NCBI GenBank assembly: GCA_963792365.1
Contig: CAWBVW010000007.1
Span: 248,001-312,000 of the forward strand
DNA length: 64,000 nucleotides
Source: JAOUGY01 sp963792365
GTDB lineage: Bacteria; Actinomycetota; Acidimicrobiia; Spongiisociales; ZC4RG35
Direction: 5' to 3'
The position numbers and the translations under genes were made by a program. Position 1 is the first letter of the stretch. Each line of letters begins with the position of its first letter. Of this stretch, positions 1 through 8,794 are shown piece by piece. The notes below the pieces were generated by a model. The model did no database searches, was not told the origin of the DNA, and saw only the letters and a program-made list of their open reading frames with translations.

Positions 1-33
1 ACCCTCCCGCGGTATCTTCCGATTGGTTCGGTC

Positions 34-2223
34 GTGGAAGAAAAAGCGCTAGCCAAGGCGCTGATAAAGCTTCGGCCGGAAGCCGCCGCTGCACGGGGCC
101 AGCTCGTATCCATCGTGATCACCAATCGCGATGGAGAGGACCACCTGCGCCGTTTGCTCGAGGGACTGGAGAGGCGGACCAACTATCGATCGATCGAACT
201 GATCCTCGTTGACAATGGTTCGAGCGACGGGTCCCTGCAAGTCTTCGACCGCTGGCCAGGAACCAAACGCGTCATTGCCAATCAACAGAATCAGAGCTTC
301 TCCGTAGCCAACAACCAGGGGATCCGGGCTGCGGCGGGCGAGCTGGTTCTTCTCGCCAACAACGACATCGAGCCCATACACCCGGACTGGCTCGGCTACA
401 TGGTGGCTTCGATGCGCGACGACGTGACAGCGGTAGGCGCGATGCTCGTCTATCCCCGGCGACCTCACCGCGATGTCCCCCCAGCACATCCGGATCTGAC
501 CATTCAGCACCTCGGGATCTCGTTCGAGTATTCCAAGTGGGGGGTGCGTGCCGTGAACACAGCTTCCGGCGACGATCCTCTCTTGGTGACCAGTCCAGGA
601 ACCAGAGAAGTCCCCGCCGTCACGGCGGCATGCCTGTTGGCGCGTCGCGCAGACCTACTCGCGAACCCGCTCGACGAGCGGTACTGGTATGGATCCGAGG
701 ACTGGGACCTGTGTCTACGTCTCGGCAACGTCGGCAAGGTCCTCGTCGACGAGCGAGCAGTCCTGTTCCATCACGAGTTTGGCACTCAAGATCGCTTCAT
801 GAGTGACGCTTGGCTCGAGGGTCGTGCCCAAAACCACCGCTGGTTCAACGAGCTGTGGGGCCCTTCTATCATGCGGCGGATCCGATCCGAGGTCACCGGA
901 CCGCCGTCCGGCCGGTTCTTCCGTGGTGAGAGAGCCCCAGCACTCGGTCTGATCCACGGCTCCGACGCCCGCACCCGAGAACTCGCTGAGACTCTCCGTC
1001 GCCAGGCCATGGACGCCGGTTGGACACTCGTGGACGGTGAGTCGAAGTCGTCCGACCTCGCACTCGCACTCACCCCGCCGCGAGACGTCCAGTGGTTCGG
1101 TGGTCTCGACCTCTCCATCGCTCTCGTTCTCGACCGGGAAGGCGAGTGGGTGCGCTCCGGAGGCCTCGATGCAGCCACACGTGTGATCGTTCCCGACCTC
1201 ATCGGCAGAGCGCGCCTCGACGCCATGTGGGGAGCGGGGGTGGCAGAGATCGACGGCGCTTTGGCCGACGCTGATGCGACCTCGCTTGCCCGCATGGCGA
1301 GTCTCGCTGCCCCCTCCGACCAGGCAATGCGGATCGGCGTCTCGACCTGTGCGCCGGATTGGACAAAAGCTCAGTTCTGGGGGGACACGCATCTGGCACG
1401 AGGGCTGATGAGAGCCTTCAGGAGGCTGGGGCACGAGGCAAGCGAACTCATCATGAGTGATTGGCAGAGCGCCAAGGCGGCGAGCTGCGACTTGATCCTC
1501 CACCTCCGTGGCCTGACCCGCCGGCCAGTGTCTCGCGGACAGTGGAATGCCCTGTGGATCATCAGCCACCCTGATCGGCTCGAGCCAGGAGAGTGCGATG
1601 ACTATGACGTCATCGCGTCGGCGAGCCACACACACGCCGAGTTCTTGTCAAAGGAACTCGGTCGAACCGTGCACTTCATGCCGCAGGCCACAGACGCCGA
1701 CACGTTCAAGATCGGCCCACCGAGTTCTGAGTACGAGACAGAGGTGTTGTATGTCGGAAATGCTCGATGGCCGAATCGGCGCGCTCCTCGTTGGATGATG
1801 CGGAATGGGCGAGCTTTCGACCTCTATGGGAAGAATTGGGGAGGGTTTCCGGAAGCAGAACTGGTTCGCAGCGACTACGTGCCGAACCAAGACCTGGCGG
1901 CAGCGTACCGATCGGCGTCGGTGGTGGTCGCTGATCACCACGGGTCGATGCGATCTGAGGGATTCATTGCAAACCGGCTCTTCGATGTGCTGGCCTCCGG
2001 CGGACTGGTGTTGTCGGACGACGTTCGTGGATTGTCTGCGCTGTTCGACGGGGTCATACCTACGTATTCGAATCCAAATGAGCTCGAAAGCCAGCTACGA
2101 ATCCTGCTGGCCGACGACGCTCTCCGGCGTCAACTGTCTACCGAGGGCCGGCATCGCGTCTCAGCGGCGCATACTCTTGACCACCGCGCAACCACGTGGC
2201 TCCAACTGCTCCAGCAGGTGTGA
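34..2223 (+). CDS. Two-domain glycosyltransferase (GT2 plus CgeB-like)
   Basis: A 729-residue protein predicted to transfer sugars during surface glycan synthesis. Residues about 24-260 form a GT-A family 2 domain: SIVITNRDG begins the nucleotide-binding fold, LILVDNGSSDGS follows, and LANNDIEP carries the acidic motif. Residues about 430-729 look like a GT-B C-terminal half of the CgeB/Glyco_trans_1_2 type, with RSEGFIANRLFDVLASGG near the end. The GTG at 34 has no clear ribosome-binding site and the frame is open back to base 1, so the true start may lie outside the window. It converges on a sulfotransferase gene 46 bases downstream. The family is clear; acceptor and donor are unknown. Confidence 0.85.
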   Translation: MEEKALAKALIKLRPEAAAARGQLVSIVITNRDGEDHLRRLLEGLERRTNYRSIELILVDNGSSDGSLQVFDRWPGTKRVIANQQNQSFSVANNQGIRAAAGELVLLANNDIEPIHPDWLGYMVASMRDDVTAVGAMLVYPRRPHRDVPPAHPDLTIQHLGISFEYSKWGVRAVNTASGDDPLLVTSPGTREVPAVTAACLLARRADLLANPLDERYWYGSEDWDLCLRLGNVGKVLVDERAVLFHHEFGTQDRFMSDAWLEGRAQNHRWFNELWGPSIMRRIRSEVTGPPSGRFFRGERAPALGLIHGSDARTRELAETLRRQAMDAGWTLVDGESKSSDLALALTPPRDVQWFGGLDLSIALVLDREGEWVRSGGLDAATRVIVPDLIGRARLDAMWGAGVAEIDGALADADATSLARMASLAAPSDQAMRIGVSTCAPDWTKAQFWGDTHLARGLMRAFRRLGHEASELIMSDWQSAKAASCDLILHLRGLTRRPVSRGQWNALWIISHPDRLEPGECDDYDVIASASHTHAEFLSKELGRTVHFMPQATDADTFKIGPPSSEYETEVLYVGNARWPNRRAPRWMMRNGRAFDLYGKNWGGFPEAELVRSDYVPNQDLAAAYRSASVVVADHHGSMRSEGFIANRLFDVLASGGLVLSDDVRGLSALFDGVIPTYSNPNELESQLRILLADDALRRQLSTEGRHRVSAAHTLDHRATTWLQLLQQV

Positions 2224-2269
2224 AAGGTTGCAGCGGCGTCGCTGTGGGCCATGTCGGCCGAGCACACGT

Positions 2270-3160
2270 CTACGAACCCGTTTCCAGCCCGTTCTCGTCG
2301 AAGGACGGCAGCGGTCGGATCAGATAAGCGGCACCCGACGCAGCAAGGTGGCCCAACAGCATCCTGTATCGCATATCAATCCCGGCTTGCTGAGCGGGTG
2401 TCATGCCCTGGCGCCAGCTACTGGCATTCGCCCTCTCCGCCTTCAGCGTCCTGTGAAGGAAATCTGACGCTGCTGGGTGGAACTCCAGGTCGAGGAACTC
2501 GAAGAGACGTCGGGCCGTCACGTCGCGATCACTCGACGTGAGTTCTTCCAGGCCGACGACGAACACACGTTGACGGGTCTCGGCGTCCATGGATTCGTGA
2601 GCTTCGCGCAGCCGTTCTGCCCACCACTCGAGAGCCTCTCCAATGGTATCGGGGCCCCAATTCATGCGGGCCACCGATGCTGCGACGTTCCTCCCGTCCC
2701 TCACGCTGTGTACGAGCTTGGCATCGGGAAACATCCTGAGGAGCTCTCCGGCACGGATGGCGTTCGGGGGAGTCATTTCTACCCATCCATCCGCGCCGGC
2801 CTTCTCGGCCACCTTGTCGAGCAGCGATCGGGCGAATTCACCACACGCTGCATACGGATCACCGCTCAACTCGGAGCGCAGTCGCGCCAGGCCGCGGTCA
2901 ACAAGGGGACGATCCATGATCTTGTGCAATCCCCGAGTAGAGCCATCCTGAATCATGCGGTGCCACCAACGATGATCGAGAGACTTCTCGAACTGGGCAA
3001 GCGTGCAACTCCCCACTGCTAAATCACACAACCCTCGCGGATCGGTTATGAACCGTACCTCTATGGGGATCATGTGGTAGTGCGGATGGGCACCGATCAG
3101 CCGGGCGGTCACGGTGGTACCGCTACGACCCGTACCTCCAACGAAGACCGGTGGCGCCAT
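2270..3160 (-). CDS. Sulfotransferase family protein
   Basis: Predicted PAPS-dependent sulfotransferase of 296 residues. The 5'-phosphosulfate loop is seen at residues 8-16 (GGTGRSGTT), and the 3'-phosphate-binding motif around residues 150-165 (HSVRDGRNVAASVA, Arg154). The start ATG has GAGGAG a few bases upstream. It lies downstream of an ABC-2 permease and its ATPase on the same strand, so a role in sulfating the exported glycan is a reasonable inference. Substrate is unknown. PAPS could come from the cysDNC block at 15.8-18.7 kb. Confidence 0.88.
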   Translation of the reverse strand: MAPPVFVGGTGRSGTTVTARLIGAHPHYHMIPIEVRFITDPRGLCDLAVGSCTLAQFEKSLDHRWWHRMIQDGSTRGLHKIMDRPLVDRGLARLRSELSGDPYAACGEFARSLLDKVAEKAGADGWVEMTPPNAIRAGELLRMFPDAKLVHSVRDGRNVAASVARMNWGPDTIGEALEWWAERLREAHESMDAETRQRVFVVGLEELTSSDRDVTARRLFEFLDLEFHPAASDFLHRTLKAERANASSWRQGMTPAQQAGIDMRYRMLLGHLAASGAAYLIRPLPSFDENGLETGS

Positions 3161-3271
3161 GGGACTCCTCGTTCTGCCTATCGATCGACGATTGTAGGTA
3201 CAGCGGAGTTCCTCGAACGCCGTGGCGAAGCGGCCACCGGAGTACTGAAAATACGCTGATCCTGGAGCGGC

Positions 3272-4084
3272 TCAGGCCGGGCCAGTGTCAGCGGCCGCCT
3301 TCCTCGCCTTCGCCTTGCCTGCGACAGGACGATCCCGTTGTTTCCGCGGCTCGGCGCCTGAGGCCACCGCATATGCGTCGACTACCTCCTCGGCCGGGCC
3401 AATCGTCTTCACGATGCCCGACTCGAGCCAGAGGGCGCGATCACAGAACTCTGCGACGCTCGAGAGGCTGTGCGACACGAAGACGATCGTCCCCGACTGG
3501 TCCAACAGCTCACGCATCACGCCCATGCTCTTGGCCCGAAAGCCGGCATCCCCCACGGCCAACACCTCATCGAGAAGCAACACGTCGGGGTCGAGGTGCA
3601 TGCTCACCGAGAAGGCGAGCCTGGAGAACATCCCGCTCGAATAGGTCTTCATAGGCCGATCGATCGCCTCGTTCAGCTCGGCGAATGCGACGATGTCGTC
3701 GTAAACGGCGTCGATCTCCCTCCGCGTCAGCCCGGCCGCCAAACCCCCGAGGTATACATTGCGGGCACCAGACAGCTGTGGGTTGAAGCCCACGCCCAAC
3801 TGCAGCAATGTCGAGGTCTTGCCGTTGACGACAACTCGACCTGTGTTGGGCTTGAGGGTCCGCGCCATCACTCTGAGGAGAGTGCTCTTGCCCGCTCCGT
3901 TGGCACCGACGATGCCAAATGCCTCTCCTCGTTCGACCTGAAACGACACGTCGTCGAGAGCGACGACATCAACCTGTTCACGAGATTTGAAACGCGAGAG
4001 TGATCGACGAAGCGTCGGCTTCCTGTCGAGATAGGGTCGAAACCTGACCCCGACGTGATCCACGAGGATTGCCGGCTTGCTCAC
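3272..4084 (-). CDS. ABC transporter ATPase, Wzt/TagH-type glycan exporter
   Basis: ATP-binding subunit of a polysaccharide export ABC transporter, 270 residues. Walker A is GANGAGKST, the signature is in YSSGMFSRLAFSVSMHLDP, and Walker B is DVLLLDEVLAVGD, a wording typical of Wzt/TagH proteins. It lacks the extra C-terminal carbohydrate-binding domain of long Wzt proteins and ends in a Lys/Arg/Ala-rich tail. I chose the GTG at 4084 because it makes a GTGA 4-base overlap with the stop of the upstream permease. The frame stays open upstream, but that extension would lie inside the permease gene. Confidence 0.92.
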   Translation of the reverse strand: MSKPAILVDHVGVRFRPYLDRKPTLRRSLSRFKSREQVDVVALDDVSFQVERGEAFGIVGANGAGKSTLLRVMARTLKPNTGRVVVNGKTSTLLQLGVGFNPQLSGARNVYLGGLAAGLTRREIDAVYDDIVAFAELNEAIDRPMKTYSSGMFSRLAFSVSMHLDPDVLLLDEVLAVGDAGFRAKSMGVMRELLDQSGTIVFVSHSLSSVAEFCDRALWLESGIVKTIGPAEEVVDAYAVASGAEPRKQRDRPVAGKAKARKAAADTGPA

Positions 4085-4911
4085 AGGTACCTCGCGATGT
4101 GACCCTCGTACTTGATGAAAAGGGCTACACCGATTGAGGCAACCACAGCTGCGGAGCCAGCCGACCACACCACGTCTGTCAGATGAATCGGCGTGTTGAA
4201 CAGAATGGCCCGGTAGAGGCTGATGATATGGAACATGGGATTCGACTCGACCGCCCGAATCGCCCCTGCGCTTGCACCTTCAAGAAAGGAGAGCCTCCAG
4301 ATCACAGGCGACAAGTACAGCCAGATGCGGTTGATGTAGGGGATCAGGTTGTTGATGTCACGGAAAGGTACGGCAAGTCTCGCCGTCAGGCACGCCACAC
4401 CGAGATTGAAGACGACGTGAATCATCAGAGCGAAAGGCAGATAGACCAGCCGATACCCCGGACTTGCCTGGCCGAGCGGGATCGCTATGGCATAGAACAC
4501 GAAGAGGGAGGCCAGGAAGCCGACCCCCGATTCGATGAGAGCTGAGATCGGGAGGATCAGTCGCGGAAACCGGAGGTTCACGAGCAATTTCGAGTTGGAG
4601 AGAATCGAGTTCGCTCCACCGGTGAGCGATTGGCTCGTGAAGTGGAAGACGAACATCCCAGAGAGCAGGTAGGCGAGAAACTCGGCCGGCCTCTCGCGCT
4701 GAAAGAACAGCCCGAACACGAGGAAATAGACACCGCCAAGAAGTAGTGGGTTGATGACCCACCAGACCAGGCCCAGGGTCGTCGACGCGTTCTTGGCCTT
4801 CATGTTCCCTAGGCCGAGATACACGGCGAACTCGCGGCGACGCCAGAGCTCGCGGATGTAGTCGATCAGCCGCTGAACGCGACCGGGCGGGATTGAGAGA
4901 GACAGGGCCAT
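4081..4911 (-). CDS. ABC-2 type permease, Wzm-like glycan exporter
   Basis: Membrane subunit partnering the ATPase encoded immediately downstream, 276 residues with about six hydrophobic segments. The N-terminal cytoplasmic stretch (YIRELWRRREFAVYLGLGNM) and the following GLVWWVINPLLLGGVYFLVF are typical of O-antigen/teichoic acid exporters. Gene order on the minus strand is permease, ATPase, sulfotransferase. Exported substrate is probably a lipid-linked polysaccharide, by family knowledge only. Confidence 0.92.
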   Translation of the reverse strand: MALSLSIPPGRVQRLIDYIRELWRRREFAVYLGLGNMKAKNASTTLGLVWWVINPLLLGGVYFLVFGLFFQRERPAEFLAYLLSGMFVFHFTSQSLTGGANSILSNSKLLVNLRFPRLILPISALIESGVGFLASLFVFYAIAIPLGQASPGYRLVYLPFALMIHVVFNLGVACLTARLAVPFRDINNLIPYINRIWLYLSPVIWRLSFLEGASAGAIRAVESNPMFHIISLYRAILFNTPIHLTDVVWSAGSAAVVASIGVALFIKYEGHIARYL

Positions 4912-4976
4912 GATTCCTCAGGTCGGGCTGGCGCCACGGCGGGATCGCGAGTGTAGTACAGGTGCCGCAAGCGACC

Positions 4977-6926
4977 TCACCGGCTGAGGAACGACCTGAC
5001 CTCTCCCGCCACTGCCTCCGCGGTGAAACCGAGCTCCGTCGCCAGCCGGTCCGCCGGCGCAGACACCCCGAACCGGTCGATGCCGATCGTCAGCCCGTCT
5101 CCCTCGACGATCCGTTCCCAGCCGAAGGTGGACCCGGCTTCGATCGAAACCCGGGGAATGCCCTCACCGAGGACCTCCGCCTGGTAGGCGTCGTCCTGGT
5201 CGAAGAACAGCTCCCAGCACGGCAAGCTCACCACCCGCGCCGACGTGCTGCTCTCCTCGAGCAAGTCGGCCGCTGCCAGTGCCAGCGAGACCTCGGATCC
5301 GGTGGCCACGAGCACGACGTCGGTTCCATCCCGCAGCACATAGCCTCCCTTGGCGACGCCTCCACGCTCACGATCGAGGGTCGGGACGTTCTGCCTCGTC
5401 AGCACCAGCGCCACGGGACCGTCGGTCCGGTTCAACGCCAGCTCCCATGCCTCGACCACTTCGGTGGCATCGGCCGGACGGATCACCCACAGGTTCGGAA
5501 TCGCCCGCACAGCTGCGAGGTGTTCGATCGGCTGATGGGTGGGACCGTCCTCGCCCAAGAAGACCGAGTCGTGGGTCCACACCCAGATCGCCGGCGCAGA
5601 CATGAGCGCACCGAGACGCACCGCGGGTCGCATGTAGTCGCTGAACTGGAAAAACGTCGCTCCGTAGGGCCGCAAACCGCCGTGGATCGCCATCCCGTTG
5701 ACGATGGCGGCCATGGCATGCTCTCGAATGCCGAACGCAATGTCACGGGCTCCTCTGTCCCCAACGGAGAAGCGTCTGTCGCGGTCGATCACCGTCTTGG
5801 TGGACTCGACCAGGTCGGCTGAACCTCCGATGAAACCCGGGACCTTGTCTGCGATCTCTGCAAACAGCTTGCCCGACGAAGCGCGCGTCGCCATCGTGGC
5901 GCCGGCCTCGAAACCAGGACCGTCGAGCGAGACTGCGCCGGGCTCCCACAGGCCATCCCACAGCCGGCGTGAAGCATCCGATGCATCCGACAGCCGCTGC
6001 CGCCAGGCGGAATGGGATTCACGGCCACGTTGCATCGCAGCCGACATCGTCTCGTAGACACCATCCGGTACCTGGAAGGTCTTGTCGGGATCGAGGCCGA
6101 TGGCTTCTTTCGTGAGCCGGATCTCTTCGTCGCCGAGGGGTGACCCGTGGGACTTGGCCGTGTCGTGGGCGTTTGGCGCCCCGTGGGCGATGTGAGTGTG
6201 GGCGATGATCAGCGAAGGCTTGTCGTCGACGTTGCGCGCTTCCGAAATGGCCTCTCCGATGGCCGAGATGTCATGGCCGTCGATTTCGAGCACATGCCAA
6301 CCGACGGCATCGAAGCGTTTCGACACATCCTCGGTGAAGGTGATGTCGGTCGACCCATCGATCGAGATGTCGTTGTCGTCGTAGACGTACAACAGCCGCC
6401 CCAGGCCGAGGTGACCAGCAATCGACGAAGCCTCGGCCGAGATGCCTTCCATGAGGTCGCCGTCCGAGACGAAGCCGTACGTTCGGTGATCGACCAGTTC
6501 GGAGCCGAGCCGGCTGCGAAGGTGGCTCTCGGCGATGGCAAAACCAACGCCCGTTCCGAATCCCTGGCCGAGTGGTCCTGTGGTGGTCTCGATTCCCAGG
6601 TGTGGGTCGCGCTCCGGATGGCCGGCGGTGTGGGACCCCCACTGCCGGAAGCTTCGGAGATCATCCATCGACATGGGAAAGCCGGAGAGGTGGAGCAGCG
6701 AATAGAGCAGCATCGACCCGTGACCGTTCGAGAGGACGAAGCGGTCCCGGTCGGGCCATGTGGGGTCTTCAGGGTCCACCACCAGGAAGTCCGCCCAGAG
6801 CACCGCCGCGAGCTCCGCCATCCCCATCGGCATCCCGGGATGACCGGAATTCGCCTTCTGCACGCCGTCCATGGCAAGGCCGCGAATCGTGTTGGCGATG
6901 AGAGTCAGATCTGATGGAGAGGGCAT
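4977..6926 (-). CDS. tkt: Transketolase
   Basis: Thiamine-diphosphate enzyme of the non-oxidative pentose phosphate or Calvin pathways, which moves two-carbon ketol units between sugar phosphates. The 649 residues match full-length transketolases. Visible motifs are the N-terminal KANSGHPGMPMG, VLSNGHGSMLLYSLLHL, the ThDP/Mg site beginning GDGDLMEGIS-like (read here as SDGDLMEGISAEASS) and the central DSVFLGEDGPTHQPIEHL. The C-terminal regulatory domain is present. It sits alone between the ABC exporter and the hydrolase pair, with no other carbon-metabolism genes beside it. Confidence 0.95.
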   Translation of the reverse strand: MPSPSDLTLIANTIRGLAMDGVQKANSGHPGMPMGMAELAAVLWADFLVVDPEDPTWPDRDRFVLSNGHGSMLLYSLLHLSGFPMSMDDLRSFRQWGSHTAGHPERDPHLGIETTTGPLGQGFGTGVGFAIAESHLRSRLGSELVDHRTYGFVSDGDLMEGISAEASSIAGHLGLGRLLYVYDDNDISIDGSTDITFTEDVSKRFDAVGWHVLEIDGHDISAIGEAISEARNVDDKPSLIIAHTHIAHGAPNAHDTAKSHGSPLGDEEIRLTKEAIGLDPDKTFQVPDGVYETMSAAMQRGRESHSAWRQRLSDASDASRRLWDGLWEPGAVSLDGPGFEAGATMATRASSGKLFAEIADKVPGFIGGSADLVESTKTVIDRDRRFSVGDRGARDIAFGIREHAMAAIVNGMAIHGGLRPYGATFFQFSDYMRPAVRLGALMSAPAIWVWTHDSVFLGEDGPTHQPIEHLAAVRAIPNLWVIRPADATEVVEAWELALNRTDGPVALVLTRQNVPTLDRERGGVAKGGYVLRDGTDVVLVATGSEVSLALAAADLLEESSTSARVVSLPCWELFFDQDDAYQAEVLGEGIPRVSIEAGSTFGWERIVEGDGLTIGIDRFGVSAPADRLATELGFTAEAVAGEVRSFLSR

Positions 6927-6970
6927 CGACTGAGGCTACCCAGGGACCGGCCCATCGGAAACCCGGGCCC

Positions 6971-7849
6971 TCACATACGCTCTGCCAGCCAAACCCCCAC
7001 CCGCGAGATCACCGCCTCTTGCACCTCCACCCGATCCAACGCGTGAACCGACCCGGGAATCACCTCGAGCGACACAGACGCGCTGCCTCGCTGGAGCAGC
7101 TTGCCAAGCCGGCCCTCCCGGGCCTCGGTGAACTCCTTGAAATCGTTCTCGTCACTCCCGTACAGGAGCAACGTCGGCACCCCGTCGTCGATGAGCCGCT
7201 CGAGTTGCGAGAGGAACGGTGCGCTGACCCAGGGCGTCGGGTCGGGGGTGCGGAAGCGGGCGGTGAGCTTCTGCCACCTGGCCCTGAGGAAGGCCCGCCC
7301 GATGCGGGCGACCCGGACCAGCTCGGTCCGATCTTTCAGCATCGACAGGTCGAGCTTTCTTGCTCCCTCCTTGAGGTAGCCACCGGCCGACATCTCGTAG
7401 GCCTTCTTCGTGGCCGTGCCCTCGCCACGAGCATGATCCCGGACGGGTGGTGAAATGAGAACGACACCGGCGAGGCGGTCGACTTCGGCCGCCATCGCCA
7501 TGACGGTCCTGGCGCCGTAGCACTGCCCCATCAGGACCCGCTGGTTCGCCTCGAGGGCACCGAGCGCCGCCAGGGCATCGCCGACCGCCGGCTTGTCGAG
7601 GGCAAAGGTGTCCACGGTGCCTGTGCTGTCGCCGATTCCCTCCCAGTCGTAGCGCACCACCGGATGACCGGCGGCGGCCAGTCGATGAGCGAGGTCGACC
7701 CCCCATCGATTGCGCTGGGGTGTGAACGTGTAGCCCCCTGCCGGAAGCAGCAGCACACCGAGGTCGCCGCCGAACTCGGGAGCAGAGGCGATGGCAAACA
7801 AGGTGACGTCATCCGACTCGATGAACATCGGGCTATCGACGACCGTCAT
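6971..7849 (-). CDS. Alpha/beta hydrolase with Cys nucleophile (hydrolase 1-like, pair A)
   Basis: A 292-residue alpha/beta-hydrolase-fold protein. The nucleophile elbow reads LMGQCYGART, so Cys110 stands where most family members have Ser. Asp (YGSDENDF) and His (PGSVHALD) candidates follow near the C-terminus. It resembles the exosortase A system-associated hydrolase 1 group, which as I recall also has a Cys elbow. Its start overlaps the stop of the upstream gene by ATGA. A paralogue lies at 39437-40339. The elbow Cys suggests acyl transfer or thioester handling, but no substrate can be inferred. Confidence 0.78.
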   Translation of the reverse strand: MTVVDSPMFIESDDVTLFAIASAPEFGGDLGVLLLPAGGYTFTPQRNRWGVDLAHRLAAAGHPVVRYDWEGIGDSTGTVDTFALDKPAVGDALAALGALEANQRVLMGQCYGARTVMAMAAEVDRLAGVVLISPPVRDHARGEGTATKKAYEMSAGGYLKEGARKLDLSMLKDRTELVRVARIGRAFLRARWQKLTARFRTPDPTPWVSAPFLSQLERLIDDGVPTLLLYGSDENDFKEFTEAREGRLGKLLQRGSASVSLEVIPGSVHALDRVEVQEAVISRVGVWLAERM

Positions 7850-8751
7850 GCGGAGACTCTCTTCACGAATTCGACCACGCCGTTCACGAGCCGATCGGTG
7901 GCGTCGTCGCGTTCGAGCGGCCGGAACAAATCACCGCCTTCGTTGACCCACCACGTCTGACGTCCCACCACGGCGAGCACCTCTGCCTCCATCCCTCGCT
8001 GTTCGACTGCCGTCACGAACCGCTGGACATCGGGCTTGATCTTGTCGTTGCGAGCCATCTGCACGACCTGGATCGGTGCCGTCCCGGCCAGTTCCTCCAT
8101 GAGAGTGGTGGCCCCGACCTGATCGATGATCGTGCGAGGTACGGTCTCGCCCAACACGAAGGCCACTCCATGGTCGGTCCACTGGGCCCGAACGGTCTCG
8201 GCCGTGGCTCCGGTCCCGTGCCCGATCTCGCGAGCCAGGGCGGACCGGATGACTTCTTCCATCCATCGCGAGCCGTCGATGACGGGCTCCCAGAGAACGG
8301 CGGGGACGTCGATGTGCTGTCTGGCGCGGGCCGCGACCAGGGCACCCACCCTGGTACCGGCGACCACGATCTTGCCGTCGATCCCCTCGACGACCTCGAG
8401 GAGGTCGCGGGTCATCGAATCCAGGTCCGGTCGCGGATGGTTCACGATCGAGTTGCCGGCGCCGGAGTAGTGGAAGCGAATCGTCCGGACGCCGAACGCC
8501 GCGGCACGACGACTCAGCAGCACCTCGCGCCGGTAGTTTCGCTGGAATTCGGCAAACAAGGACGAAGCGATGACGAGGGTGACATCGGAACCGGCTGTGG
8601 GCGTGACATCGAACACCAGGCGTCCGGAGTCATCGAAACGGACCAACTCGTGATGGTCGGAATCCGAACGTGTCGACGATGATCCCCCGATGACCTCCGG
8701 CCCTGATGTCGACCGACCAGGCTCGGCGGAGGTGTGCCCCTGTGCCTCCAT
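7846..8751 (-). CDS. Alpha/beta-hydrolase-fold protein lacking nucleophile (hydrolase 2-like, pair A)
   Basis: A 301-residue protein whose region from about residue 50 resembles the exosortase A system-associated hydrolase 2 group. It contains RFHYSGAGNS and, at the nucleophile elbow, AGTRVGALVA, with Arg where the catalytic Ser or Cys would be, followed by VLWEPVIDGSRWMEEV. The first ~35 residues are Ser/Gly-rich and look disordered. It shares FHY-x-G-x-GNS and LW-[ED]-P-V-[IL]-DG with its paralogue at 38583-39440. It probably acts as a partner or binding protein of the adjacent hydrolase 1-like protein; this is inferred from the coupling and missing nucleophile. Confidence 0.72.
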   Translation of the reverse strand: MEAQGHTSAEPGRSTSGPEVIGGSSSTRSDSDHHELVRFDDSGRLVFDVTPTAGSDVTLVIASSLFAEFQRNYRREVLLSRRAAAFGVRTIRFHYSGAGNSIVNHPRPDLDSMTRDLLEVVEGIDGKIVVAGTRVGALVAARARQHIDVPAVLWEPVIDGSRWMEEVIRSALAREIGHGTGATAETVRAQWTDHGVAFVLGETVPRTIIDQVGATTLMEELAGTAPIQVVQMARNDKIKPDVQRFVTAVEQRGMEAEVLAVVGRQTWWVNEGGDLFRPLERDDATDRLVNGVVEFVKRVSA

Positions 8752-8794
8752 AGATGCCTGGCGAGTGTAGCCTCACGGCGGTCAGCTTCCAGGG

